Source: Archaeoglobi archaeon (GTDB lineage: Archaea > Halobacteriota > Archaeoglobi > Archaeoglobales > Archaeoglobaceae). From it: a DNA stretch of 37,757 nucleotides. The stretch covers positions 1 to 37,757 of the forward strand of contig QNUZ01000002.1 of assembly GCA_004347865.1 (NCBI GenBank), given 5' to 3'. Positions 31,230 through 37,757 of this stretch are shown here, one piece after another (positions within the stretch are counted from its first letter, which is position 1; each line of letters opens with the position of its first letter). Made by a program: the position numbers and the translations under genes. The notes beneath the pieces were generated by a model, which was not told the DNA's origin, searched no databases, and was given only the letters and a program-made list of their open reading frames with translations.

Positions 31230-32113
31230 TACCCCTGATCTTCAACGGAGGAGTTTACGGACATCAGGAATTCGAGGATCTCGTCTACGACCTCGGCGGA
31301 TTTGTTATCATGAAAAACTTCGCACAGACTGAAGTTACGATATTTTTCATAGTTCCCGAGGAGGATGTTGAACGGGTGAAGGAGAAGGCCTTGGAACTGA
31401 AGGCCGAGCTGAGAGAAGCTCCGTTGGCTGGCTCTGAAGTTGCAGTTGTGGTTCCAACCATCTCGATCTACCATCTGCCGCACCATTCATGCGACGTTGC
31501 CGAGTACTTGCGGAGGAAGGGTGCAAAGACGAACATGGTTGGGTTGTCGAGGGGCGTTGGAAAAAGGCTTGCTAGGCTTACAGCTTTCGAAAGAGACCTC
31601 ATCAATGAGCACGACATTGCAGTTTTTTTATTCGGGAACTTCAGGGAGTGCGTAAGTGAGAAGCTCGGGAAAATGCTTAGGGAAATCACGATCCCCGTTG
31701 TTGCAACAGGTTTTCCAAAGATCGAGCCCCCTGAAGGTGTTGAGTACGTGCCGAATTTGGGGAGAATAGTGGGGAAGTTTAGCAGAGATAGCGACATAGA
31801 GCTTCTCGAGAACGTTGCAAAAGCGGTTGAGAAGCAGGTGGAGAAAAAGAGAAGGATATTTGAAAGATTCGAAGTGCCCCCTTATTATCTCAAGGTTGAG
31901 ATCGAGAATCAGATCCCCGAAATCGAAGAAAGCCCATCACCGGCGCCAGTAACTGTTAAGCTCGACGGACTCAGGGTAAAGCTCCCGTATGAAAAGTTTG
32001 CCGAGAAAATAAGGAATGTCCGTATCCTTGACTTCAAACTGGGGGATATCTGCAACGTTTTGCCTTCGGTCATCGAGGGACATACATTGGTTAGATTTTG
32101 GAGCGCTTTTTAG
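31226..32113 (+). CDS. mmp7: Methanogenesis marker protein 7
   Basis: The 295-residue protein matches marker 7. It starts MIPLIFNGGVYGHQEFEDLV and has the conserved cysteine-bearing VVPTISIYHLPHHSCDVAEYLRR, a second FGNFRECVSEKLGK, and the C-terminal ILDFKLGDICNVLPSVIEGHT. Such cysteines fit a role in binding the complex Fe-S clusters described for the MCR activation complex, where Mmp7 pairs with McrC. It ends the marker run; a 147-base promoter region separates it from mtrE. Confidence 0.87.
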   Translation: MIPLIFNGGVYGHQEFEDLVYDLGGFVIMKNFAQTEVTIFFIVPEEDVERVKEKALELKAELREAPLAGSEVAVVVPTISIYHLPHHSCDVAEYLRRKGAKTNMVGLSRGVGKRLARLTAFERDLINEHDIAVFLFGNFRECVSEKLGKMLREITIPVVATGFPKIEPPEGVEYVPNLGRIVGKFSRDSDIELLENVAKAVEKQVEKKRRIFERFEVPPYYLKVEIENQIPEIEESPSPAPVTVKLDGLRVKLPYEKFAEKIRNVRILDFKLGDICNVLPSVIEGHTLVRFWSAF

Positions 32114-32169
32114 ACGCTGACACGTTCTATTTTTATCATGAATATTTTTCTCCAGAAAAAAAAAGAAAG

Positions 32170-32180
32170 CATAATATATA
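32170..32180 (+). promoter_or_regulatory. mtr operon promoter
   Basis: CATAATATATA before mtrE is a strong TATA element about 90 bases before the ATG at 32261, so the mRNA has a leader of about 55-60 bases. The leader ends with a good ribosome site, TTGGAGGGA, and contains two palindromes (separate entry). Confidence 0.6.
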
Positions 32181-32205
32181 GCAACTCAGAGTTTTTTGGT
32201 GGATG

Positions 32206-32228
32206 AATTCCGGAATTGCTTCCGGAAT
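32206..32228 (+). promoter_or_regulatory. Paired palindromes in the mtr leader
   Basis: AATTCCGGAATT (32206-32217), a perfect 12-base palindrome, is followed two bases later by TTCCGGAA (32220-32227), a second perfect palindrome with the same core. They lie close to the expected transcription start, so could be a dimer-binding operator; in RNA they could also form a stem-loop. Confidence 0.5.
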
Positions 32229-32260
32229 GAAATTAGAAAAAGCGAGTTGGAGGGATAAAA

Positions 32261-33157
32261 ATGATGGACGTAAACACAGGATTGGGGCTTGTTGCACTCA
32301 TGGGTGCAGCAGCTACAATTGCCGGAGCAGCAGAGGATCTTGAAAGTGATATCGGTTCTCAAAGCAATCCAAATTCGCAAGTTCAGTTAGCACCGCAGGT
32401 AGGAGTTCTGCACAGAATCTTCAACAAGGCAATCTCTGGCGAGCCCCCGGCTTATGCCTTTTACTCGAGCATAGCCGCAACTGTGGCATGGATTCTGATG
32501 AATGCAAACTTCAACATAATAGCGGCATTTGCAATCGGAGCATTCGTCGCATCGATATTCCATGGAATTTACGCAAGCACGGCATACATGGGCAGAATTG
32601 CAAGCCAGCGGAGATATGGACAACCCATTTACTTGGATGTCATCTACAATCATCTACCGCCGATTATGGCCCACGGCTTTGTAGCCACCTTCTGCATTCT
32701 TGGTCTCTCGTACATTCTTTGGCATTTCTTTGAGCACCCATTCCCGTTTGTTATGCTGGCGTTCATCTGGGGAATAACGGTTGGAGCCATCGGCTCTTCA
32801 ACTGGAGATGTGCACTACGGTTCTGAAAGGGAATATCAGAACAAACCTTTCGGTTCTGGACTAAATGCAGCGCTTTCAGGAAAGATTGTGACCAAAGCAG
32901 AGATAGGCACGAGGAGCAGCATCGACAACGCCTGGTTCTGTGCAAAGTTCGGGGGACCTGCAACTGGAATTACCTTCGGCCTCATAGTTTTCTTGGATAA
33001 CTGGAGAACCCTCGTTTTTGACCAGTTTATGGCCATCGTGGTCGGATTCGTCATCGTTGCCTTGCTGATCGTGGCCAACTGGCTCCTCGAGGTCTGGGCG
33101 AGGAAGAGCTACGGGCCATACCCAGAGAAGCTTGCAATGCTCGAAGGAGGTGCTTAA
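32261..33157 (+). CDS. mtrE: Tetrahydromethanopterin S-methyltransferase subunit E
   Basis: MtrE is an integral membrane subunit of the Na+-translocating N5-methyl-H4MPT:coenzyme M methyltransferase. The 298-residue protein starts MMDVNTGLGLVALMGAAATIAGAAEDLESDIGSQSNPNSQ, the usual start, and has about six to eight membrane helices. The motif GSSTGDVHYGSEREYQ is diagnostic of MtrE. The acidic residues of the first membrane region are expected to lie in the Na+ path. TTGGAGGGA precedes the ATG. It is the first gene of mtrEDCBAFGH; the complete order matches Methanosarcina and Methanothermobacter. Confidence 0.97.
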   Translation: MMDVNTGLGLVALMGAAATIAGAAEDLESDIGSQSNPNSQVQLAPQVGVLHRIFNKAISGEPPAYAFYSSIAATVAWILMNANFNIIAAFAIGAFVASIFHGIYASTAYMGRIASQRRYGQPIYLDVIYNHLPPIMAHGFVATFCILGLSYILWHFFEHPFPFVMLAFIWGITVGAIGSSTGDVHYGSEREYQNKPFGSGLNAALSGKIVTKAEIGTRSSIDNAWFCAKFGGPATGITFGLIVFLDNWRTLVFDQFMAIVVGFVIVALLIVANWLLEVWARKSYGPYPEKLAMLEGGA

Positions 33158-33158
33158 G

Positions 33159-33848
33159 ATGGATCCGATAACCATAATTCTCGGTCTCATAATTGCTGGA
33201 ATACTGATCGTCATAGGAGTTCACTTCATTCCAGTCGGTGGGGCTCCGGCAGCGATGGCGATGGCAACTGGCGTTGGAACTGGAACAGTTCAGCTTGCAA
33301 CTGGCGCAGGACTAACGGGTTTGGTTAGTGCCGGGTACATGTATCATTTCGCAAACGTACCAATGAGCTATGTTCTTCTGAGCGGTGCGGTCGGAAGCAT
33401 GCTTATGCTCGGAATTACGATGCTAATAGGAAACGTGATATACATTTTCGGCGTTGGCGTCCCTCCTGCCTCTGCTAAGGTAAAGTTTGACCCGATAACG
33501 AAATACAGGCAGGACATATACGTATCGCCGGGCACAGAAGGTCAAGGAATTCCAACAGTGTGCTTTGTTAGCGGAATAATCGGGGCGTTCTTGGGAGGTG
33601 TTGGCGGCGCCCTTACCTACGTCCTGCTCAATGAACTCGGCCTCTCTCCAGCGATCTCTGCCCTCATTGCGATAGGCTTCTTCCTGGCGAATGCCGTGCT
33701 CGCAGCTTACAACATTGCAGGAACAATTGAGGGATTCCACGATCCAAAGTTTAAGAGGTTGCCAAGAGCAATTGTTTCGAGTTTGATCGTTTCAGGCTTC
33801 ATTGCTGCCATTTTGGTTCTTGCCGCTATGGGGGGTGTCGTGCTATGA
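33159..33848 (+). CDS. mtrD: Tetrahydromethanopterin S-methyltransferase subunit D
   Basis: The 229-residue membrane subunit starts MDPITIILGLIIAGILIVIGVHFIPVGGAPAAMAMATGVG, with about six helices. GTVQLATGAGLTGL and the charged-turn segment KVKFDPITKYRQDIYVSPGTEGQG are typical of MtrD. I chose the ATG at 33159, one base after the mtrE stop, with AGGAGGTG upstream; an in-frame upstream start at 33132 would overlap mtrE. It overlaps mtrC by four bases. Confidence 0.97.
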   Translation: MDPITIILGLIIAGILIVIGVHFIPVGGAPAAMAMATGVGTGTVQLATGAGLTGLVSAGYMYHFANVPMSYVLLSGAVGSMLMLGITMLIGNVIYIFGVGVPPASAKVKFDPITKYRQDIYVSPGTEGQGIPTVCFVSGIIGAFLGGVGGALTYVLLNELGLSPAISALIAIGFFLANAVLAAYNIAGTIEGFHDPKFKRLPRAIVSSLIVSGFIAAILVLAAMGGVVL

Positions 33849-34654
33849 CCGGTTCTTCCTGCAATGCAAAGGCTGAGGCCGTTGCGGAGAAGAAAATATC
33901 AAACAACCTTATTGCAGCCCTCGGCATTGCCGTTCCGCTGCTCGGGATATTTGCGGCATCTTTCAACAGCTTATTTGCCTTCATGGGTGGGATAGCCATA
34001 ATTTTCGCGACTCTCTGGGGAGCGAATGGTGTCAGAACTGTGGCAAAATACGGTATTGGTACGGGCGTCCCCTCAATAGGAATGGTTGCCCTTGGTGGTT
34101 CAGTCGCTGCCGTCGTTGCAGCTGCACACCTCGCGAGCAAAACGGTTCTGCTCATCCCAGTTATCGCCCTGATTCTTGCATTGCTCTCTGGTTTGCTCAT
34201 AGGGATTTCGGCGAGATACATTTTGAAGATGAACATCCCCGTGATGATCCGATGCAAGACCGAGATTTGCGGAGCCGGTGCGCTGCTGATTCTCAGCCAT
34301 GTTGCTACGATTACAGGTTCTTTCGACTTGCCCGGCCTGAAAAACGTGTCTGATACTGGGATAGTGCTCTTCATCTTTATAATCGGAGCCCTTGGAATTC
34401 TGCATCCTTACAACGCCTGTCTTGGAGCAGACGAGAGACAGGGAAGAACTTTGAAATTGTCTCTAGCTACAGGAAGTGCTCAGGTGATTTTGGCTGGAAT
34501 AGCGTCGCTTTATTTCATAGGGCTTCCTGGAATGATCACGATTCTCTTCGGAGCCCTCGCATGGTTCGTAACCTACAGCATGTTTGTCAGAACGTCCTTT
34601 GAGGAGGGTATTGTTATGAATACTGGGCTCATACCGGAGGTCGAGCATAAATGA
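33845..34654 (+). CDS. mtrC: Tetrahydromethanopterin S-methyltransferase subunit C
   Basis: The 269-residue membrane protein has about eight helices. After a short cytoplasmic N-terminus (SSCNAKAEAVAEKKISNN) come IAALGIAVPLLGIFAASFNS and GANGVRTVAKYGIGTGVPSIGM, the core of MtrC. LHPYNACLGADERQGRTLKL near residue 180-200 is conserved. It forms the membrane part of the Mtr complex with MtrD and MtrE and overlaps both neighbours by four bases. Confidence 0.97.
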   Translation: MTGSSCNAKAEAVAEKKISNNLIAALGIAVPLLGIFAASFNSLFAFMGGIAIIFATLWGANGVRTVAKYGIGTGVPSIGMVALGGSVAAVVAAAHLASKTVLLIPVIALILALLSGLLIGISARYILKMNIPVMIRCKTEICGAGALLILSHVATITGSFDLPGLKNVSDTGIVLFIFIIGALGILHPYNACLGADERQGRTLKLSLATGSAQVILAGIASLYFIGLPGMITILFGALAWFVTYSMFVRTSFEEGIVMNTGLIPEVEHK

Positions 34655-34947
34655 CGTACGCAAAAGTTTCTTCGGAGCCGGGATTAGTGCTTGACGCAGT
34701 TCGAGGAGTTCTCGGTGAGGAAAGGGAAGATCTGGTCTTCTATCCGCTTTCTGATGTAGAGCAGTCGGTGAAGAAGCTCGAAGAGATCGCAGACGATCTC
34801 GTGAATTCCCTAGACCCGCTGAAGAACTTCAAGGCCTCATATCAAGGGAGGGAGAAGAGCCTTTACTACGCCGGAATGACTACCGGGATCTTCTACGGAC
34901 TTATTGTTGGATTGCTTATAGCCTTCCTGATTGCGTGGGTGATGTAA
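34651..34947 (+). CDS. mtrB: Tetrahydromethanopterin S-methyltransferase subunit B
   Basis: The 98-residue protein has a cytoplasmic N-terminal part and one C-terminal membrane helix (TTGIFYGLIVGLLIAFLIAWVM). The pattern of charged residues before it, VEQSVKKLEEIADDLVNSLDPL, forms the helix expected to contact MtrA. Size and position between mtrC and mtrA agree with MtrB. It starts four bases inside mtrC (ATGA), so translation is coupled. Confidence 0.93.
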   Translation: MTYAKVSSEPGLVLDAVRGVLGEEREDLVFYPLSDVEQSVKKLEEIADDLVNSLDPLKNFKASYQGREKSLYYAGMTTGIFYGLIVGLLIAFLIAWVM

Positions 34948-34948
34948 T

Positions 34949-35677
34949 ATGGCGAACAAGGTAGAGCCAGCCCCCGGATGGCCAAAGATTAAAGGAGAGT
35001 ACATGGTTGGCGATCCGAAGAGCTGTGTTGTAGTGGCAACTCTTGGAAGCCATCTTGATGAAAAGAAGCTGATTGAAGCTGGTGCAGGGATGGCAGGGAT
35101 ATGCAAGACGGAAAACATTGGAATTGAGAAGATGGTCGCAAATATCATTGCAAATCCGAACATAAGGTTCCTGATCCTCTGCGGGGCCGAAGTTACTGGG
35201 CACCTGACCGGAGATGCGATAGTGAATTTGTACAAGAACGGAGTGAAGAACAACAGGATAGTCGGCGCCAAGGGTGCAATCCCATACGTTCAAAATCTGC
35301 CAGAGAAGGCTATAGAGAGATTCAGGAAGCAGGTGGAGCTAATTGAGATGATCGGTGTTGAAGATCTCTCAGCGATCACTGCCAAGATCAAGGAGTGCAT
35401 ATCAAAGGATCCAGGAGCTTTCCCAGAACCACCGATGATCGTGGAAATTAAAGAAGAGGCAAAGGAGGAGATTGCCGAGGGAGAAGTGTTCCCAGTACCT
35501 GGAGAAATCGCGAATATAGAGTCCTGGGTTAGGGATATCGAGCTAAAGGTTAAGGAAGTGGCGCTGCTCAACAAATTCTCAGCGGGACTATATGCGGGAA
35601 GATTCCAGGGATTCTGGATCGGATTAACTCTGGCGATGCTTGTCCTTGGTATAATGATGTGGAGGGCGGGAATATGA
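34949..35677 (+). CDS. mtrA: Tetrahydromethanopterin S-methyltransferase subunit A (corrinoid protein)
   Basis: MtrA carries the corrinoid that shuttles the methyl group from methyl-H4MPT (through MtrH) to coenzyme M. The 242-residue protein starts KVEPAPGWPKIKGEYMVGDPKSCVVVATLGSHLDE. The cobalamin-binding domain continues with FLILCGAEVTGHLTGDAIVNLYKNG, where the His in EVTGHLTGD is the expected axial ligand. A linker rich in acidic residues (EIKEEAKEEIAEGE) leads to a C-terminal membrane anchor (FQGFWIGLTLAMLVLGIMMW). Length is normal. The stop overlaps the mtrF start. Confidence 0.97.
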   Translation: MANKVEPAPGWPKIKGEYMVGDPKSCVVVATLGSHLDEKKLIEAGAGMAGICKTENIGIEKMVANIIANPNIRFLILCGAEVTGHLTGDAIVNLYKNGVKNNRIVGAKGAIPYVQNLPEKAIERFRKQVELIEMIGVEDLSAITAKIKECISKDPGAFPEPPMIVEIKEEAKEEIAEGEVFPVPGEIANIESWVRDIELKVKEVALLNKFSAGLYAGRFQGFWIGLTLAMLVLGIMMWRAGI

Positions 35678-35874
35678 GCGGATTTCCGAGGATAATGAAA
35701 CCTAAAGCTATAAGAATAGGCGAAATCGTTAGCAGAACTGAATACAGTGCCCAGTTAATTGCAAGGGCTCAGAAGTTGGAAGCAGGAATAAACATGGCAG
35801 GCGTTACGGGTTTCGTTCTCGGATTGCTGTTCGCAGTGCTGCTAGTTCTTATCCCGTTACTCTGGATGGGGTGA
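35674..35874 (+). CDS. mtrF: Tetrahydromethanopterin S-methyltransferase subunit F
   Basis: The 66-residue protein has a basic cytoplasmic N-terminus (GFPRIMKPKAIRIGEIV) and one C-terminal membrane helix (GVTGFVLGLLFAVLLVLIPLLW). The ATG at 35674 overlaps the mtrA stop (ATGA) and follows GGAGGGCGGG, so I prefer it to the in-frame GTG at 35659. In some methanogens MtrF resembles the MtrA C-terminal anchor, and the membrane helix is similar here. Confidence 0.92.
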   Translation: MSGFPRIMKPKAIRIGEIVSRTEYSAQLIARAQKLEAGINMAGVTGFVLGLLFAVLLVLIPLLWMG

Positions 35875-35878
35875 TCTG

Positions 35879-36106
35879 ATGGACAAGAAGGAGAAGGAAA
35901 TTCCGAGAGCCTATGTCGACACGGCTGAATACATGGCACTGCTGGAAAGGATAAAGAAAGTGGAAGGGAAAGTGGAGTTCTTCCAGGCTGAAGTTGCACA
36001 GCAGGTAGGCAAGAAAGTTGGCAGGGATCTCGGAATACTTTACGGGCTTGTTTTAGCCCTGATTTTGGTAATTATATACCTTTTGCTTAAGGTGCCTTGG
36101 AGGTGA
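35879..36106 (+). CDS. mtrG: Tetrahydromethanopterin S-methyltransferase subunit G
   Basis: The 75-residue protein has a charged, helical N-terminal part (IPRAYVDTAEYMALLERIKKVEGKVEF) and a C-terminal membrane helix (LGILYGLVLALILVIIYLLL). The helical part is of the size and pattern seen for MtrG, which forms part of the central stalk. It starts four bases after mtrF and ends four before mtrH. Confidence 0.93.
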   Translation: MDKKEKEIPRAYVDTAEYMALLERIKKVEGKVEFFQAEVAQQVGKKVGRDLGILYGLVLALILVIIYLLLKVPWR

Positions 36107-36110
36107 GAAC

Positions 36111-37046
36111 GTGTTCAAATTTGAGAAGGAACAGAAGGTGTTTGAGTTTGGAAAGATAAAGGTTGGCGGTCAGCCGGGCGAACATCCGCCCGTGTTAGCC
36201 GGAACGATCTTTTACAAGGGGCACAAGATCGTAAGCGATGATCACAAGGGAATTTTTGACAAGGATAAGGCTGAGGAGCTGTGGAAGATGCAGCAGGAGT
36301 TCTCGGATCTCACTGGGATTCCATGCATGCTTCAGATAGTCGGAGAGTCGAGCGAAGCCATGCAGAAGTACATAGAGTGGTTTGCAAACATCTCAGACGC
36401 TCCTTTCCTGATAGACTCAACAGACCCCAATGTGAGGATCGCTGGTGCAAAATTCGCAACCGAAATAGGTGTTCATAGCAGGGCGATTTACAACTCGATA
36501 AATCCAAGCCTTACACCGCAGGAGGTTGAGGCTCTAAAGCACAGCAAGGTTGACTCTGCAATCGTGCTGGCTTTCAATCCAACGGATAACACGGTGAAGG
36601 GCAGGCTGGATATACTGCAGAAGGGAGGAGCCGGGCTATCGAAGGGACTTCTGGACATTGCAGCAGAATGCGGAATAAAGAAGACTCTGATCGATGTTGC
36701 TGCTACCCCTCTTGGAGCGGGGGCGGGAGCAACATTCAAATCTGTAATGGCGGTAAAGGCAAAGCTTGGCCTTCCTGCTGGCGGTGCACCGCACAACATT
36801 CCTTCAGCCTGGCCGTGGATAAAGAAGCTAAAGAAAGAGAGGAAAGAAGTCTTTCCGCCTGCAGACATAGGCTCGAATCTGATAATGCAAATACTCGGTG
36901 CTGACTTTCTGCTCTACGGACCCATTGAGAACGCTCCAATGATATTTCCGAGCACGGCCATGGTTAGCATAATCGTCGCCGAAGCCGTTTCGGAGCTTGG
37001 GATATCCGTTCAGGCGGAGACCCATCCGATAAAGAAGCTTGTCTAG
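36111..37046 (+). CDS. mtrH: Tetrahydromethanopterin S-methyltransferase subunit H
   Basis: MtrH is the soluble catalytic subunit that moves the methyl group from methyl-tetrahydromethanopterin to the corrinoid of MtrA. The 311-residue protein starts FKFEKEQKVFEFGKIKVGGQPGEHPPVLAGTIFY and has the TIM-barrel pattern of corrinoid-linked methyltransferases, with ISDAPFLIDSTDPNVRI (the DSTD loop), VDSAIVLAFNPTDN and the VAATPLGAGAGATFKSVMAVK segment. It starts at GTG, after GAGGTGAGAAC. It ends the mtr genes; cfbA follows after nine bases. Confidence 0.97.
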   Translation: MFKFEKEQKVFEFGKIKVGGQPGEHPPVLAGTIFYKGHKIVSDDHKGIFDKDKAEELWKMQQEFSDLTGIPCMLQIVGESSEAMQKYIEWFANISDAPFLIDSTDPNVRIAGAKFATEIGVHSRAIYNSINPSLTPQEVEALKHSKVDSAIVLAFNPTDNTVKGRLDILQKGGAGLSKGLLDIAAECGIKKTLIDVAATPLGAGAGATFKSVMAVKAKLGLPAGGAPHNIPSAWPWIKKLKKERKEVFPPADIGSNLIMQILGADFLLYGPIENAPMIFPSTAMVSIIVAEAVSELGISVQAETHPIKKLV

Positions 37047-37055
37047 GGTGCAGGG

Positions 37056-37472
37056 ATGGATGACGCAGTGGCCCTGCTCATAGGGCATGGAAGCAAACTC
37101 GAAATTCAGAAGAAGATGATTGAGAGGCTTGCGGAGAGCGTAAAAAACAGAGGAGTTTTCGCAGATGTATTCTATGCCTTCATGAACGTTAACAGGCCAA
37201 CTATAAGGGAGGCTATGACCGAAATAGTTAAAAAAGGCTATAGAAAGGTCATAGCCATCCCCGTATTTCTTTCTGAGGGTGTGCACACGACAGAGGATAT
37301 ACCCAGTGAACTCGGGCTAAAGAGCGGACAGCGAGAGGGAATTGTAGACTTCAACGGAGCGAAAGTAAAAGTTTTATACGCAAGAACGATCGGTTTCGAT
37401 GAAAGAATTGCCGATATCCTTGTAGAAAGGGGGAAGGAAGCGGTTGGGACTTCAAAGGAATTTTCCCGATAG
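37056..37472 (+). CDS. cfbA: Sirohydrochlorin nickelochelatase (small CbiX-type)
   Basis: The small 138-residue chelatase inserts nickel into sirohydrochlorin, the first committed step of F430 synthesis; the same enzyme can also insert cobalt. It has the active-site His motif near the start (LLIGHGSKLE) and the second, LSEGVHTTEDIP. The size fits the short archaeal CbiX-S/CfbA homodimer. It lies nine bases after mtrH on the same strand, so it may be co-transcribed with mtr. With cfbB, C, D and E elsewhere in the window it completes the pathway. A cobalamin-only role cannot be excluded, since Mtr needs a corrinoid. Confidence 0.92.
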   Translation: MDDAVALLIGHGSKLEIQKKMIERLAESVKNRGVFADVFYAFMNVNRPTIREAMTEIVKKGYRKVIAIPVFLSEGVHTTEDIPSELGLKSGQREGIVDFNGAKVKVLYARTIGFDERIADILVERGKEAVGTSKEFSR

Positions 37473-37477
37473 CGTTA

Positions 37478-37500
37478 TCTTTTTTGAAACCTTCAATTTT
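37478..37500 (+). terminator. T-rich terminator-like run after cfbA
   Basis: ATCTTTTTT and CAATTTTT follow the cfbA stop, the kind of T-run that ends archaeal transcripts. It is short and untested. Confidence 0.3.
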
Positions 37501-37514
37501 TGTGGGGTGATGTC

Positions 37515-37757
37515 ATGAACGAAGTTAAAGAAATTCCTAGCTCAGATTGGGACTTGCAAAGGTACCTGTACACTAGGGACATTTCCAGCGCTCCTGTGAT
37601 AAGCTTGCTTTTAAAGCGGGTTGACGTTATATATCAGCCCAGGGATGAGAGAGAAGTTCTGGAGGTTTTAAGGATAGCAAAAGAAGAGGGCGCAACCGTG
37701 GTCCCTCGAGGTGCGGGTACTTCAGGCTACGGCGGAGTTTTACCGCCTAAGGACATA
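37515..37757 (+). CDS. FAD-linked oxidase, glycolate/D-lactate dehydrogenase type (cut by window edge)
   Basis: The 81 visible residues start MNEVKEIPSSDWDLQRYLYT and contain VDVIYQPRDEREVLEVLRIA and VVPRGAGTSGYGGV, the PP-loop of the FAD-binding PCMH domain (GlcD/Dld type). This class oxidises 2-hydroxy acids such as D-lactate or glycolate. The rest lies beyond the window. GTGGGGTGATGTC precedes the ATG. It seems to be a separate transcription unit after cfbA, at the end of the methanogenesis block. Confidence 0.85.
   Translation, partial: MNEVKEIPSSDWDLQRYLYTRDISSAPVISLLLKRVDVIYQPRDEREVLEVLRIAKEEGATVVPRGAGTSGYGGVLPPKDI

Noticed and set aside
1-37757. CRISPR array.
   Set aside because: I found no regularly spaced identical repeats; the repeated hairpin motifs are few, dispersed and IS-end-like.

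Overview
The window comes from an archaeon. It carries archaeal-type TATA promoters, many of them about 25 bases from the start codon (leaderless transcripts), a tRNA-Leu without an encoded CCA, diphthine synthase, and a complete methyl-coenzyme M reductase (MCR) operon. The mix of methanogenesis genes with fumarase, a stand-alone thiolase, a lactate/glycolate-type FAD oxidase, an AbrB plus phasin-like pair and an Mrp/NifX-type/DUF5320/DUF134 cluster points to an Euryarchaeote near Archaeoglobi that kept or gained MCR. This placement is inferred from gene content and was not tested by phylogeny.

Layout. 1-5.5 kb is housekeeping: the end of a Toprim-like protein, two-subunit fumarase, a lipoprotein beta-propeller, dphB, an OB-fold protein, a GIY-YIG (DUF123) protein, and the AbrB/phasin-like pair. 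5.7-7.1 kb looks like a small inserted island: tRNA-Leu(CAG), a decayed ORF, a G+C-rich metallo-beta-lactamase gene and an IS200/IS605-like end. 7.1-10.2 kb holds the mrp, NifX-like, DUF5320 and DUF134 genes and a thiolase. 10.3-37.5 kb is almost entirely devoted to MCR and the methyl-transfer step that feeds it.

The MCR block contains mcrBDCGA followed by a DUF2115 gene, with cfbC opposite and mmp2 divergent. Next comes a minus-strand run of a NitT/TauT/Ssu-type ABC transporter followed by cfbE-cfbD-cfbB. Then follow an HTH regulator facing the MCR activation ATPase atwA (component A2), and a plus-strand run of mmp3, an mmp6-mmp5 fusion, mmp15, mmp17, mmp7, mtrEDCBAFGH and cfbA. Together these encode all five coenzyme F430 biosynthesis enzymes (CfbA-E), the MCR enzyme, most known components of its ATP-driven activation complex (McrC, A2, Mmp3, Mmp7, Mmp17), and the complete sodium-pumping methyl-H4MPT:CoM methyltransferase. 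McrA and McrB look methane-type rather than like the divergent alkyl-CoM reductases. The genes do not reveal whether the pathway runs toward methanogenesis or methane oxidation.

Two relics flank atwA and the regulator: a decayed adenylate-forming enzyme gene at 24.2-24.5 kb, and the C-terminal tail of a TnpB-type protein with an IS end at 26.9-27.1 kb. The last 243 bases begin an FAD-linked oxidase cut by the window edge.
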